Shown one piece after another: positions 1 to 8,235 of a DNA stretch of 64,000 nt (positions are counted from its first letter, which is position 1; every line of letters begins with the position of its first letter). The stretch comes from Pleionea sp. CnH1-48 (GTDB lineage: Bacteria > Pseudomonadota > Gammaproteobacteria > Enterobacterales > Kangiellaceae): contig NZ_JAMXSB010000002.1 in the NCBI RefSeq assembly GCF_024124665.1, positions 496,001-560,000 of the forward strand, read 5' to 3'. Made by a program: the position numbers and the translations under genes. Under the pieces are notes generated by a model. That model was not told the origin of the DNA, searched no databases, and saw only the letters and a program-made list of their open reading frames with translations.

Positions 1-97
1 TACCTAAAAGCTCAGAGTCTTCAACGGATTCAGAAAAACCATGAGGAGTAAACATCAACGCTATTAGACTTACAGAGAGTGTGGTTACTCTTCTCAT
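1..97 (-). CDS. Exported protein, N-terminal fragment cut by the window edge
   Basis: An ATG at 97 reading leftwards gives 32 uninterrupted codons to the window edge. The peptide begins MRRVTTLSVSLIALMFT, then PHGFSES: a basic start, a hydrophobic core and a likely signal peptidase I site near GFS. This looks like a Sec signal peptide followed by an acidic mature start (SVEDSELLG). Too little is present to name a family. No strong ribosome binding site is visible, so the exact start is uncertain. Confidence 0.5.
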   Translation of the reverse strand, partial: MRRVTTLSVSLIALMFTPHGFSESVEDSELLG

Positions 98-297
98 TCT
101 TATCACGAATTCCAAACTTGAAGGGATACAATAAGTCTAGAAACTAAATGCTTAAAATTCAAAGTTTCAAAGCACTAACCAGCATTCAGTGAACGCTTTA
201 AGCACCTGTATTCATGGGGTTTGTAACCACAGGAATAAAAGTAACAGTTACTTTTTGAAGCACTAGCCAGGATCTATTGCATTTTGATGATGATTTA

Positions 298-1176
298 TTA
301 TTTCCTCTTACAACTTAATGAGCTTGATTCTAACCGCCCACTTTGCAAAAAGTGCAGTGTTTCTGCGCGATAATTGGCGTGTTGAAAGGACCTGATATGG
401 CGATCATGTGTCGGCAAAAAATAAACCTTATCACACTGGCTTTTGTCGATGAGTTGAGCAGCATGATGAAAGCCAATAATTTCGTCATCTTTGCTATGAA
501 TAAGTAGCAGCGGCTTATCGTTAAGCTGTGCTATAAAATCTTCTGGATTATAATCAGCCGTAATGGTCCATGACAGAGGATATTGAAGCGCCCAGGTCAG
601 CCAGGAACGAGCCAGTAATTCGCGGGCAACCTGTCGATAACTAGCAAAACTGGCCTCTAGAATAATAGCAGTAAAATAATCTTGAAGTTGAGGGTTGCTG
701 GCTAATGCATAAATCGAGGTGGCAGCCCCAAGACTTTGGCCAAGTAAATAAACGGGCAGCTCATCAGAATAGTTCTGTTGATACCAGACAATACTATGAT
801 GAATATCATCAAACATATTTTCCAGCTTAGGCTCTCCGGTAGATTGACCATAACCGCGATAATCCACAACGAGAACCTGATACCCCGCTTCTACCAGCCA
901 AATAACACTGCGAAAGTGTGAACTGATGTTTTGAGCATTGCCATGAAAAAAAATAACGTGACCTTTTTTCTCCTGATCAGGTTTTAATAACCAGGCATTC
1001 AGGTAAGCCTCATCACTCGGAATCGATAAGTTATCAAAGTTAATCTGATAATTAGCAGGCGTGTCATACTTAACAGAGTCCGGTTGCAAAAATAACGAAG
1101 TGCAGCCACTCAACAACATGATCGCCATACTCATCAATCCCCAAAACACCAGATTATAGTTACGATAATTCTTCAT
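298..1176 (-). CDS. Lipoprotein alpha/beta hydrolase
   Basis: A 292-residue serine hydrolase of the alpha/beta fold, probably anchored to a membrane by a lipid. The N-terminus MKNYRNYNLVF runs into a hydrophobic stretch and the lipobox LLSGC. The oxyanion region HGNAQN, the segment VVDYRGYG and the nucleophile elbow GQSLG are all visible. A late Asp (SKDDEI) and His (THDRHI) complete a plausible triad. It resembles the BEM46/YfhR-type hydrolases; the substrate is unknown. The start is placed at 1176, not at an ATG ten codons earlier, because it overlaps the stop of the upstream DUF4105 gene as TAATG. That implies translational coupling and a shared transcript. Confidence 0.8.
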   Translation of the reverse strand: MKNYRNYNLVFWGLMSMAIMLLSGCTSLFLQPDSVKYDTPANYQINFDNLSIPSDEAYLNAWLLKPDQEKKGHVIFFHGNAQNISSHFRSVIWLVEAGYQVLVVDYRGYGQSTGEPKLENMFDDIHHSIVWYQQNYSDELPVYLLGQSLGAATSIYALASNPQLQDYFTAIILEASFASYRQVARELLARSWLTWALQYPLSWTITADYNPEDFIAQLNDKPLLLIHSKDDEIIGFHHAAQLIDKSQCDKVYFLPTHDRHIRSFQHANYRAETLHFLQSGRLESSSLSCKRK

Positions 1177-3002
1177 TACATAAAGTACCGATAAGATAAT
1201 CGCCACTCGCTGGAGTATTGACCATTAAATCGTTGTCGACTTAGCAACACACTCAGCGCATGATTACGATAAAGATGATAGCTTGACTCCAGACGCAAAC
1301 GATCCCAGTCAAATGCTTCGGTGTTCACATCTCTATAGCTTCTAAAATCAATCAACCACTCACTGTTTTCCCAGCTTCCTAACCATCCCATGGTGGCAGT
1401 TATCTGCGACGATGCGGAGTGCTCATAAGATTTGTGTCCAGTCAGCGATAAGCCGGTTAACAAAAAAAACTGGTTATCAGGCGCTCCAAGACTGGCACCT
1501 GCCTGAAACCCTAACTGCGAATAAAGAGCCTCTGATGCTTTTGATGACATGATTCTATGACGTCGAATATCCACCTCCCACGAGATGGGAGAAGTAAAAA
1601 CCGTAACAGGCGCTAGAGACAGGATGTTCAATAGCTGAAAGTTCTTTAACTTCCAATCATCATCGTAATAGAGACTGATCTCAGAAAACTTAATTTGCGC
1701 GCCAGCCTGATAACCATGCCCCGGATCAGTCAAACTATGATAAGCAGGTCGAAATGTAACGTCAGCAAAATGTTCATCATCAAGATGAAAAGTACCCAGC
1801 TCTAACAAAAACGCATCATGTCCTTCTAAAACCGGAATGCCGTCACTGACTTCAGGATTCAAAGATGCCGTTGTCTTTAGTTTACTTCTGGCAATCATAA
1901 CCTGATGAGCTTGCTTGGCAGCAGATTCGTTTTCTTCAATTTGTGTCAGTTGAAAGCGAAGATATTGTGTTAATGCATCCATAACGCGAGCACGAGAGCT
2001 TTCACTCAGTTGCAAAAAGTCAGGATGGTTTAGTTCGTCAGTGGTTTGCATCAGTCGTTGTAACCAATGCTGCTCTGTCTCCGTAAGCTGCCCATAATAT
2101 GCGTTGAGCACAGTAACGATAGACGGACGGTATTCACTTTTACTAAAGAGTTGCTTAGCTTCCAGCTCTTTAATGACTTCTGACGGAATCGCCGCACTAG
2201 CGAATGGCTCGGTTAACGCCAACTCTGGCTTAGCCACTTCGATCAGACTAACGATGCGATAAGCGCAGTTTTCATCAACAAAATAATAGTCAAAGTAACG
2301 GTCTTTCAATTCCCAGATATGCAGCATCACAAATAAGACTTCTTGCTCATCAAGAGCCAGTTTGTATTCCCACATATCACGACTTTCAATGTCGTTGTAC
2401 TCTTTCACCTTTTCATAGTAAGGCATGACATTGAGCACGCCAGGATAGCCGCCCGCTAAACCATTAACAGTGTAAGCAATGGAGCTGTCATTTTCGTTAA
2501 TATTGGCGCCAAAATTAACGCTAAAAGACAACAGCTTATTATTATCATGCTCAGGATCAATACGTAAAAATAAATGGCCAAACATAGACGAAGGGCTATT
2601 CATATAAAACGAAGGGAAAATCAGCGACATGCTATGAGGATTAAGCTGAGTTAACCATTTTTGTAACTCTGCACATTGATTCAGTTGCTCAACATTCCAA
2701 TCTAGCTGTTGAGAGAGCCAATGATAACGAGCTGGAAACTGACAAGCTAAATCGGGTGTGGCTTGAAACGCTCGAATGGTCCCTTCGAGCTCTTTATATA
2801 AAGAGGTTTTGCCTTCTGGGTGCAAAAAGAAAGAAACATCATCAACTTCACTTTCGGCCCCGAACAGGCTTGAACTACGATAATGCAACAGAGCTTTCCA
2901 TTGAGCGGATTGGCTCAACTCAATAAGTTGCTGATTAGTGGGAGATGAAGCAAAAAGAAAACAGCTAAAACAAAAAAAGAAGACGTACAACAGTGCTTTC
3001 AT
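1176..3002 (-). CDS. DUF4105 (Lnb N-terminal-like) periplasmic protein
   Basis: A 608-residue exported protein starting with a hydrophobic signal peptide (MKALLYVFFFCFSCFLFASS). The central region carries the DUF4105 hallmarks SMFGHLFLRID and ENCAYRI, with a conserved His and Cys. This domain is related to the periplasmic part of lipoprotein N-acyltransferase Lnb. The C-terminal third alternates hydrophobic residues and ends in an aromatic residue plus Met (RYFM), suggesting beta-strand structure in the outer envelope; that is inference. The start has no strong ribosome binding site. It is the upstream partner of the lipoprotein hydrolase, to which it is joined by a one-base overlap. The true reaction is unknown. 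Confidence 0.75.
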   Translation of the reverse strand: MKALLYVFFFCFSCFLFASSPTNQQLIELSQSAQWKALLHYRSSSLFGAESEVDDVSFFLHPEGKTSLYKELEGTIRAFQATPDLACQFPARYHWLSQQLDWNVEQLNQCAELQKWLTQLNPHSMSLIFPSFYMNSPSSMFGHLFLRIDPEHDNNKLLSFSVNFGANINENDSSIAYTVNGLAGGYPGVLNVMPYYEKVKEYNDIESRDMWEYKLALDEQEVLFVMLHIWELKDRYFDYYFVDENCAYRIVSLIEVAKPELALTEPFASAAIPSEVIKELEAKQLFSKSEYRPSIVTVLNAYYGQLTETEQHWLQRLMQTTDELNHPDFLQLSESSRARVMDALTQYLRFQLTQIEENESAAKQAHQVMIARSKLKTTASLNPEVSDGIPVLEGHDAFLLELGTFHLDDEHFADVTFRPAYHSLTDPGHGYQAGAQIKFSEISLYYDDDWKLKNFQLLNILSLAPVTVFTSPISWEVDIRRHRIMSSKASEALYSQLGFQAGASLGAPDNQFFLLTGLSLTGHKSYEHSASSQITATMGWLGSWENSEWLIDFRSYRDVNTEAFDWDRLRLESSYHLYRNHALSVLLSRQRFNGQYSSEWRLSYRYFM

Positions 3003-3036
3003 ACTTTGGTGGTAGCCATATTATTTTTATTAGTTG

Positions 3037-3066
3037 ACAAAAAAGAGCAGGTATCCCTGCCCTTTT
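3037..3066 (-). terminator. Rho-independent terminator of the DUF3015 gene
   Basis: Read on the minus strand, stem GCAGG-GATA-CCTGC is extended by AAAA/TTTT pairs and followed by a run of six T. It lies 15 bp past the stop of the DUF3015 gene and before the DUF4105 start. Confidence 0.75.
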
Positions 3067-3080
3067 GAGTGCAGTGCTAA

Positions 3081-3548
3081 TTAGCTAGCGTACTGCTTTA
3101 ATGTTTCACTTTGTTTCATCAGCGCAACCATGTTATCCATTGCTTGGCCTGATGTTGTTTTTTCTGAAGTGAAGATTTGATTAAAGTTGTCTTTTACTAA
3201 AGTATTAAACTCAGCTTTATGCTCCGTTGAAATACCTAGTAACTCAGCGAGTGCATTTAACGCTTCGCCTTCACCTTTAGACATATCAACAGCCACTTTG
3301 TCGACATTCTTTTCCATGTATAAGCTAGCAAACTGAATGCTTTGGCTAGTATTACAGCCTGAAGTTCCAGACGTCATACCAAAGGTTTGATTACCTGATG
3401 TACCATTAGTTGTCGCAGCAGAAACATGCGAGCCAACACCAGATTTGCCTTTAAATAAGCTGGCACCTAAGCCACAACCTGGGCCACTTCCTGCGTAAGC
3501 CATTGAAGAAAGCGATAATACTGCAACACTTGCGATTAACTTTTTCAT
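3081..3548 (-). CDS. DUF3015 family secreted protein
   Basis: A 155-residue secreted protein. The signal peptide MKKLIASVAVLSLSSMAYA is followed by the DUF3015 signature: GSGPGCGLGASLFKG, then a Gly/Ser/Thr-rich segment with TSGTSGCNTS and a helical C-terminal half ending in repeated M/L residues. Function is unknown for the family, which is common in marine gammaproteobacteria. The start is supported by AAGGA nine bases upstream. It has its own terminator and appears monocistronic. Confidence 0.8.
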   Translation of the reverse strand: MKKLIASVAVLSLSSMAYAGSGPGCGLGASLFKGKSGVGSHVSAATTNGTSGNQTFGMTSGTSGCNTSQSIQFASLYMEKNVDKVAVDMSKGEGEALNALAELLGISTEHKAEFNTLVKDNFNQIFTSEKTTSGQAMDNMVALMKQSETLKQYAS

Positions 3549-3801
3549 TATTTTATTCCTTGGTTAGATGGTTCGGTTTTAAGCTAGCTCTCTGTAGCAA
3601 ATTTGTCAATTTTGTTTAATCACCCAATGGCTTATCTTTTTTAGGACATCATAGAAAAACTTTTAATATACCAAATAGAGATTTGACATAACTGCGATAT
3701 TGTTCAACAAAACATCGATTTACTTTTTTGTTATTAGATTGCATATTCTGTTAGGGTGCTGGAGGCTGTTGCTCAAAAAGATAAGGGAATCATTCTTAAT
3801 A

Positions 3802-4557
3802 ATGAAAAAAACAAAAATACTCATATTCTTACTATTCGTTAATTCGCTGGCAATGGAGTTATTTGCAGCTTCATCTGACATCTGTCGTACCCCTCATAAA
3901 ATAGACTCGCACAGCTTAGCATTGAGTTGGCAACCGGCTTTTTGCCAGTCACGTCAACACTACAAAGAGTGTCGCGAGCAACAAAAGCGCAAAGCGCCCG
4001 TCGGCGGTTTTTCATTACATGGACTATGGCCCAACAACCAACAGTGCCAACCTTATCGCTATCGTTATTGTGGGCAGGTAAAGCAAAAACCCAAGGGCAA
4101 TTTTTGCAGTTATCCAGATATCCAACTAGCAGCAGACATTCGCGAACAGCTGGCAATGGTCATGCCTAGCGCACGCTATGGTACCTGTTTAGAAAGACAT
4201 GAATGGTGGAAGCATGGTACTTGTCGAGACAAAAATCCTGATGACTACTTTAAACTTTCACTCATATTGTTAAAACAGCTGAATGAGTCGAGTTTTACCC
4301 AGGTTTTTATGCGCAACAATCTGGAAAAAAAAGTATCACGAGCACAGCTACAGGAAGCCTTAGCTAAAGCTCTCAAAGTTGATATCGACCATAAAATAAG
4401 ACTTCAATGCAAACACAATAACTTGGTCGAAATGGTTATTTCGCTACCCGCCTCTATTGATCCCAAGCTCACTTTGAGCCAGCTAGTTCACTCAGCTCGC
4501 AAAATCGCGCCGGGCAACTGCGGCCACACTTTTTTTATCGATACATTTAATGATTAG
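3802..4557 (+). CDS. Ribonuclease T2 family protein (RNase I-like)
   Basis: A 251-residue secreted endoribonuclease that should cleave single-stranded RNA to 2',3'-cyclic phosphates. Both catalytic segments of the family are intact: SLHGLWPNN (CAS I) and HEWWKHGTC (CAS II), supplying the catalytic His and Glu residues. The signal peptide is MKKTKILIFLLFVNSLAMELFA. The reading frame opens 34 codons earlier, but those residues do not look like a signal peptide, and the ATG at 3802 gives a perfect one. Several Cys pairs suggest disulfides, fitting the periplasm. Its 3' end overlaps the convergent LysR gene by 11 bp. Confidence 0.85.
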   Translation: MKKTKILIFLLFVNSLAMELFAASSDICRTPHKIDSHSLALSWQPAFCQSRQHYKECREQQKRKAPVGGFSLHGLWPNNQQCQPYRYRYCGQVKQKPKGNFCSYPDIQLAADIREQLAMVMPSARYGTCLERHEWWKHGTCRDKNPDDYFKLSLILLKQLNESSFTQVFMRNNLEKKVSRAQLQEALAKALKVDIDHKIRLQCKHNNLVEMVISLPASIDPKLTLSQLVHSARKIAPGNCGHTFFIDTFND

Positions 4558-5449
4558 GGCTAGTTAAAAACCGAGCCAACTGCCATGCGGGCAATGAATT
4601 GTCGGCTTCATGTCGAATACACACAAATAACTCTCGCTGTGACCAGGGCTCATCTAATGCCAACACGCTCAAGGGCAAAGTCGCAGCATAGCGTTCGGCT
4701 GCCGAGCGCGGCATAATGGCAATACCCACTTCTTGAGCAACCAATTGCGCGAGAGAATTATAATTAGGGGCTGCCGCTCGTTGTTGTGCGGGTGTTCGCT
4801 CCATGACTGCCATACGTTGCAAAAACTGTTGCAGAGAGCTATCTGCAAGATAGCCGACCACAGGTTGCTGTAACCACTCTTTGTAGCGACAGCGGGTTCT
4901 GCCAGCCAAGGCATGAGTCTTTGCCACCACCACGACGAGTTCAATGCGCTGGTACGGTAAGCAGAGCAATTCATCATTTAGATAGTGACTATCAACCACA
5001 CCCAAATCAGCCTCTCCTGACATGACTGCCTTCAAAACCGTGCGACTAGACAGTTGCTCCAAGGTTAAGTCTACATTGGGATAGGTTTGCAAAAACTCCC
5101 CTAGTTGTTGTGATAACCCAGAACTCAATCCAGTGGTGTTACTAAACAAAGTCAAGGAGGAGCGTCCATTACCCGACAAGGTATCCATACCGGCTTGAGC
5201 ATCTTGCGCCACCTGCAGCATCCTGAGTGCATGATCATAAAACAGCTTTCCGGCATGGGTTGGGCTAACCCCCTGAGCGCTGCGCTCCACCAGCTGTAAA
5301 CTCAAGCGCTGCTCCAAGGCTTTTAGTCGTGCACTGGCAGCCGACAAAGCCAACGGCAACTGTGCCGCAGCCTTGCTTAAACTGCCGCACTCAATAATGG
5401 CGACATAGAGACGTAAATCCGCTAAATCAAATCGAAGAGGCTTCGCCAT
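4547..5449 (-). CDS. LysR-type transcriptional regulator
   Basis: A 300-residue LysR regulator. The N-terminal winged helix-turn-helix is clear (LSKAAAQLPLALSAASARLKALEQRL, residues about 20-46), followed by a substrate-binding domain with the typical ending near VGIAIMPRSAAERY. GGAG seven bases upstream of the ATG supports the start. It is convergent with the RNase T2 gene and no divergent partner gene is adjacent, so its target cannot be inferred from context. Confidence 0.85.
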   Translation of the reverse strand: MAKPLRFDLADLRLYVAIIECGSLSKAAAQLPLALSAASARLKALEQRLSLQLVERSAQGVSPTHAGKLFYDHALRMLQVAQDAQAGMDTLSGNGRSSLTLFSNTTGLSSGLSQQLGEFLQTYPNVDLTLEQLSSRTVLKAVMSGEADLGVVDSHYLNDELLCLPYQRIELVVVVAKTHALAGRTRCRYKEWLQQPVVGYLADSSLQQFLQRMAVMERTPAQQRAAAPNYNSLAQLVAQEVGIAIMPRSAAERYAATLPLSVLALDEPWSQRELFVCIRHEADNSLPAWQLARFLTSPNH

Positions 5450-5621
5450 TTACGAACTCCAGATTGCCGAACAATATTTTGAAGTTTAATATTATAACGG
5501 AAAAACAATAAGATAGGGATTTTTAGGATAATAAGACTCTTAAAAGACTTAAGCTTAGGCGAAGACTAATAGATGCTGATGGCTCTCTTCCACCAGCATC
5601 AGAATGGTGAGTGCATAGGGT

Positions 5622-6902
5622 TTACCAGAAAAAACGCCATCCCTTTAACTTCACATCCGCCCACACCAGGCGATGATCCGATGAAACAACGGGATAACCC
5701 TCTCCTACCAGTGAATGAGTTGTGTCTTTGCTCGAAGGCCAGAAGACCCCGCCGCAAATCAGCTCCATTTTGCGCTTCGAAGGCAGCACATAGTCAACAC
5801 GCAAATTACCTGGACCATTAGGATTAAAATCCGCCGTATCCGTTGCCGCATGGCCTTGATGCTGGATATTAGCGAGTCCTTCTAACAGGCTGTCTTCAAG
5901 TCCGCCAAAGCTTCCAGGTACTGTGTTTGAGTTAATAGCGGGATGATCCAACAACTGCATAATCGCGTTATTCGTACTGTCACCATCCTTAGGATCTGCA
6001 TTGTAGTCACCCAGAATGACAAAGGCACCACGTCCACGTAATCCTCCCCATTGACCATTGTCGTCGTAGATATAACGACTTTGATAGCGCCCCCCCACAT
6101 AGTCAGCCCAAAATCGAATTTCATCATGATTACGGCGACCATTGCGATCTTCTGCACCGTCAAAGACAGGAGGTGTGGGATGCGCAGCCAATACATGAAG
6201 TTTGCGACCATCAATCCAGACAGGAACATCCCAGTGGCTTTTACTGGATAGACGGAACACGTCTAATTCACTATCGCTGTAATAATCGGCATCACTAACC
6301 GTGGCGGTGTCGTCAGGCAACAGGGCTCCAGGCATATCACGCCACAGGAATTGCCGGAAAGTTCTGATACCGAAATGATCAATGGGGTAGCGAGACAACA
6401 ACAACATACCGTACTGACCAGGAAAAAATCCAAATCCATAGGCATCTCCCGGACCACTCGTTGATCCATCATTATCAAAATCCATCCCCGAAGGTATCCC
6501 AGTGTTTGACGGCGCAACAAACATATAGGGATATCGAATGGCTTCCTGATTATTTTGACCAACAGACAGATAATTATCTTTAAACCGCTGAACGGCCTCA
6601 CCATCTGCATCAAAGTCAAACTCATTGATCAATAGGATGTCTGGACGCACACGCTGAATAATTTCGCTGACCGCAGCAATCTGACTGTTATTGCCATCAT
6701 TCAGATCACTGATAAGTTCCCCTTCTCTACTGCGATTCAGCGACGCATTAAAAGTGGCGATTCGAATCGCTCCTTGAGGCTTTGTTAAGGCATCGTCCAT
6801 GGTCGATGCACTGCATACATAAGGGTTAGCAGCTTCAAGGGTCGCGCCCATTATCAGCGCAGAAAAACCCACAAACAAAGACTTCATCGGTCTGACTTTC
6901 AT
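5622..6902 (-). CDS. Secreted endonuclease/exonuclease/phosphatase family protein
   Basis: A 426-residue exported metal-dependent hydrolase of the EEP superfamily (DNase I/exonuclease III fold). After a signal peptide (MKSLFVGFSALIMGATLEA) the expected motifs follow in order: IATFNASL, LLINEFDFD (metal-binding Glu), AAHPTPP (catalytic His), LGDYNADP (Asp/Asn) and VSSDHRLV (terminal Asp-His). Related secreted proteins include nucleases and phytase-like phosphatases, so the substrate is uncertain. The start is either the ATG at 6902, with GAGTG upstream, or an in-frame ATG five codons later; both leave the signal peptide intact. It ends in an aromatic tail (WRFFW). Confidence 0.8.
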   Translation of the reverse strand: MKVRPMKSLFVGFSALIMGATLEAANPYVCSASTMDDALTKPQGAIRIATFNASLNRSREGELISDLNDGNNSQIAAVSEIIQRVRPDILLINEFDFDADGEAVQRFKDNYLSVGQNNQEAIRYPYMFVAPSNTGIPSGMDFDNDGSTSGPGDAYGFGFFPGQYGMLLLSRYPIDHFGIRTFRQFLWRDMPGALLPDDTATVSDADYYSDSELDVFRLSSKSHWDVPVWIDGRKLHVLAAHPTPPVFDGAEDRNGRRNHDEIRFWADYVGGRYQSRYIYDDNGQWGGLRGRGAFVILGDYNADPKDGDSTNNAIMQLLDHPAINSNTVPGSFGGLEDSLLEGLANIQHQGHAATDTADFNPNGPGNLRVDYVLPSKRKMELICGGVFWPSSKDTTHSLVGEGYPVVSSDHRLVWADVKLKGWRFFW

Positions 6903-7148
6903 TTTGTTATCACTCTAAAAAATTAGGCTGGTCGCCAACCATAGCCTCCTCCTGTGACGAAAAATTGACTCACTTTTGACGCTTTGATGATGACGAAAAA
7001 AATATACCCTCCTGCGATTCAACATCCATTCTGCGGCACACCCTTCTTATTTGACGAAGCCCCATCAAAAAATGAGGAAAAGCCAGTTCCAATTTATCGT
7101 TTTAAAATGACAACTTAATAAGATTTCAGTGGGACCAAATATATTTCT

Positions 7149-8108
7149 ATGAAAACAAACTTCGCTTTTTACGAACGCTCTTACTCCCTGGTACGACATT
7201 GGCCATCCAGGCTTTCTCCCATGATGCTTGGCTACCTCCTTGCCATTCTGGCGGTATTTGCGGGTTCCTCAAAAGCGATTTTTGCTAAACTGATTTATGC
7301 CGCCGCCCCAATCGATGCCATTACACTACTGACACTGCGCATGTTGTTGGCTTTACCCTTTTTCATCCTCTTATTCTACGCTGGTAGCCACCCAAAGGTA
7401 GCCCCCAGCCCTCTAAGAACAAGGCTATTTATCCTCGTCTCATTACTGGCTTTTCTTGGGTATTATTTTGCCAGCTATACAGACTTCGTAGGCTTAAGCT
7501 TTATCTCGGCAGGACTCGAGCGTATGGTTCTGTTTACCTATCCTTTATTGGTTATTTTGATTGAGTCAGTGCGGCGACGTCGGTTTCCCTCGCGCAACCT
7601 TCAACTAGGTTTTGTGGCGAGTTATCTTGGTTTACTGATTGCCATGAGCCACGATATCTCTCAACAGCCGAATAACGGCCAAGTTATCGAAGGGATTGTC
7701 TGGGTCTTTATCAGTGCGCTCTCCTTTGCGATTTTCTACGTCGGAGCCAGCCAATTGATTCACTCGGTTGGAATACGTCGATTCACTGGCTTATGCGGCA
7801 TTATGGGAACGGTTTTTACTCTGATTCATTTTAGCGCCACTCACTCATGGACAGAACTAGGACAACTACCATCTGAAGTCTGGTTTTATGCCAGCTTGCT
7901 GGCACTGCTGAGTACCGTTGCCGCAAGCCTGTTAATGACCGCCGCCATACACCATCTAGGCGCAGAAAAAAATGCCAGTATTAGCGCCCTTAATCCGGTC
8001 GTAACCCTTATCGCAGGCTGGTTAATCTTGCACGAAGGCGTTTCATGGATGCAGTGGCTAGGCATGGCTCTGGTCATTATGGGAGTACGTCAAAGCCAGC
8101 AGAAGTAA
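7149..8108 (+). CDS. EamA/DMT superfamily permease
   Basis: A 319-residue inner-membrane protein with about ten predicted transmembrane helices in two halves, the layout of two EamA domains of the drug/metabolite transporter superfamily. Typical features are GSSKAIFAKLIY in helix 1, GLSFISAGLERMVLFTYPLL, and SALNPVVTLIAGWLILHE near the C-terminus. The N-terminal 24 residues before MMLGYLLAIL are polar and could be leader sequence; a weak GGGA precedes the upstream ATG. The substrate cannot be read from the sequence. Confidence 0.85.
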   Translation: MKTNFAFYERSYSLVRHWPSRLSPMMLGYLLAILAVFAGSSKAIFAKLIYAAAPIDAITLLTLRMLLALPFFILLFYAGSHPKVAPSPLRTRLFILVSLLAFLGYYFASYTDFVGLSFISAGLERMVLFTYPLLVILIESVRRRRFPSRNLQLGFVASYLGLLIAMSHDISQQPNNGQVIEGIVWVFISALSFAIFYVGASQLIHSVGIRRFTGLCGIMGTVFTLIHFSATHSWTELGQLPSEVWFYASLLALLSTVAASLLMTAAIHHLGAEKNASISALNPVVTLIAGWLILHEGVSWMQWLGMALVIMGVRQSQQK

Positions 8109-8235
8109 TACCTTGAACTCCATTGCTCTTTACTCAGTAAAGCTGAGAACGAGTAGCTTCTACAAATACTCAACATCATCGCTAACACTTTGCGAACTCG
8201 GCAAGTATCCACTAGGCTTTCTTATAGTTAGGATC

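Noticed and set aside
5573-5821. 82-codon plus-strand frame opposite the EEP nuclease
   Set aside because: A shadow of a well-supported secreted hydrolase; no start signal or family features.
8190-8235. Promoter for the hybrid kinase (TTGCGA and TATAGT)
   Set aside because: Spacing of about 27 bp is too long for a sigma-70 promoter.
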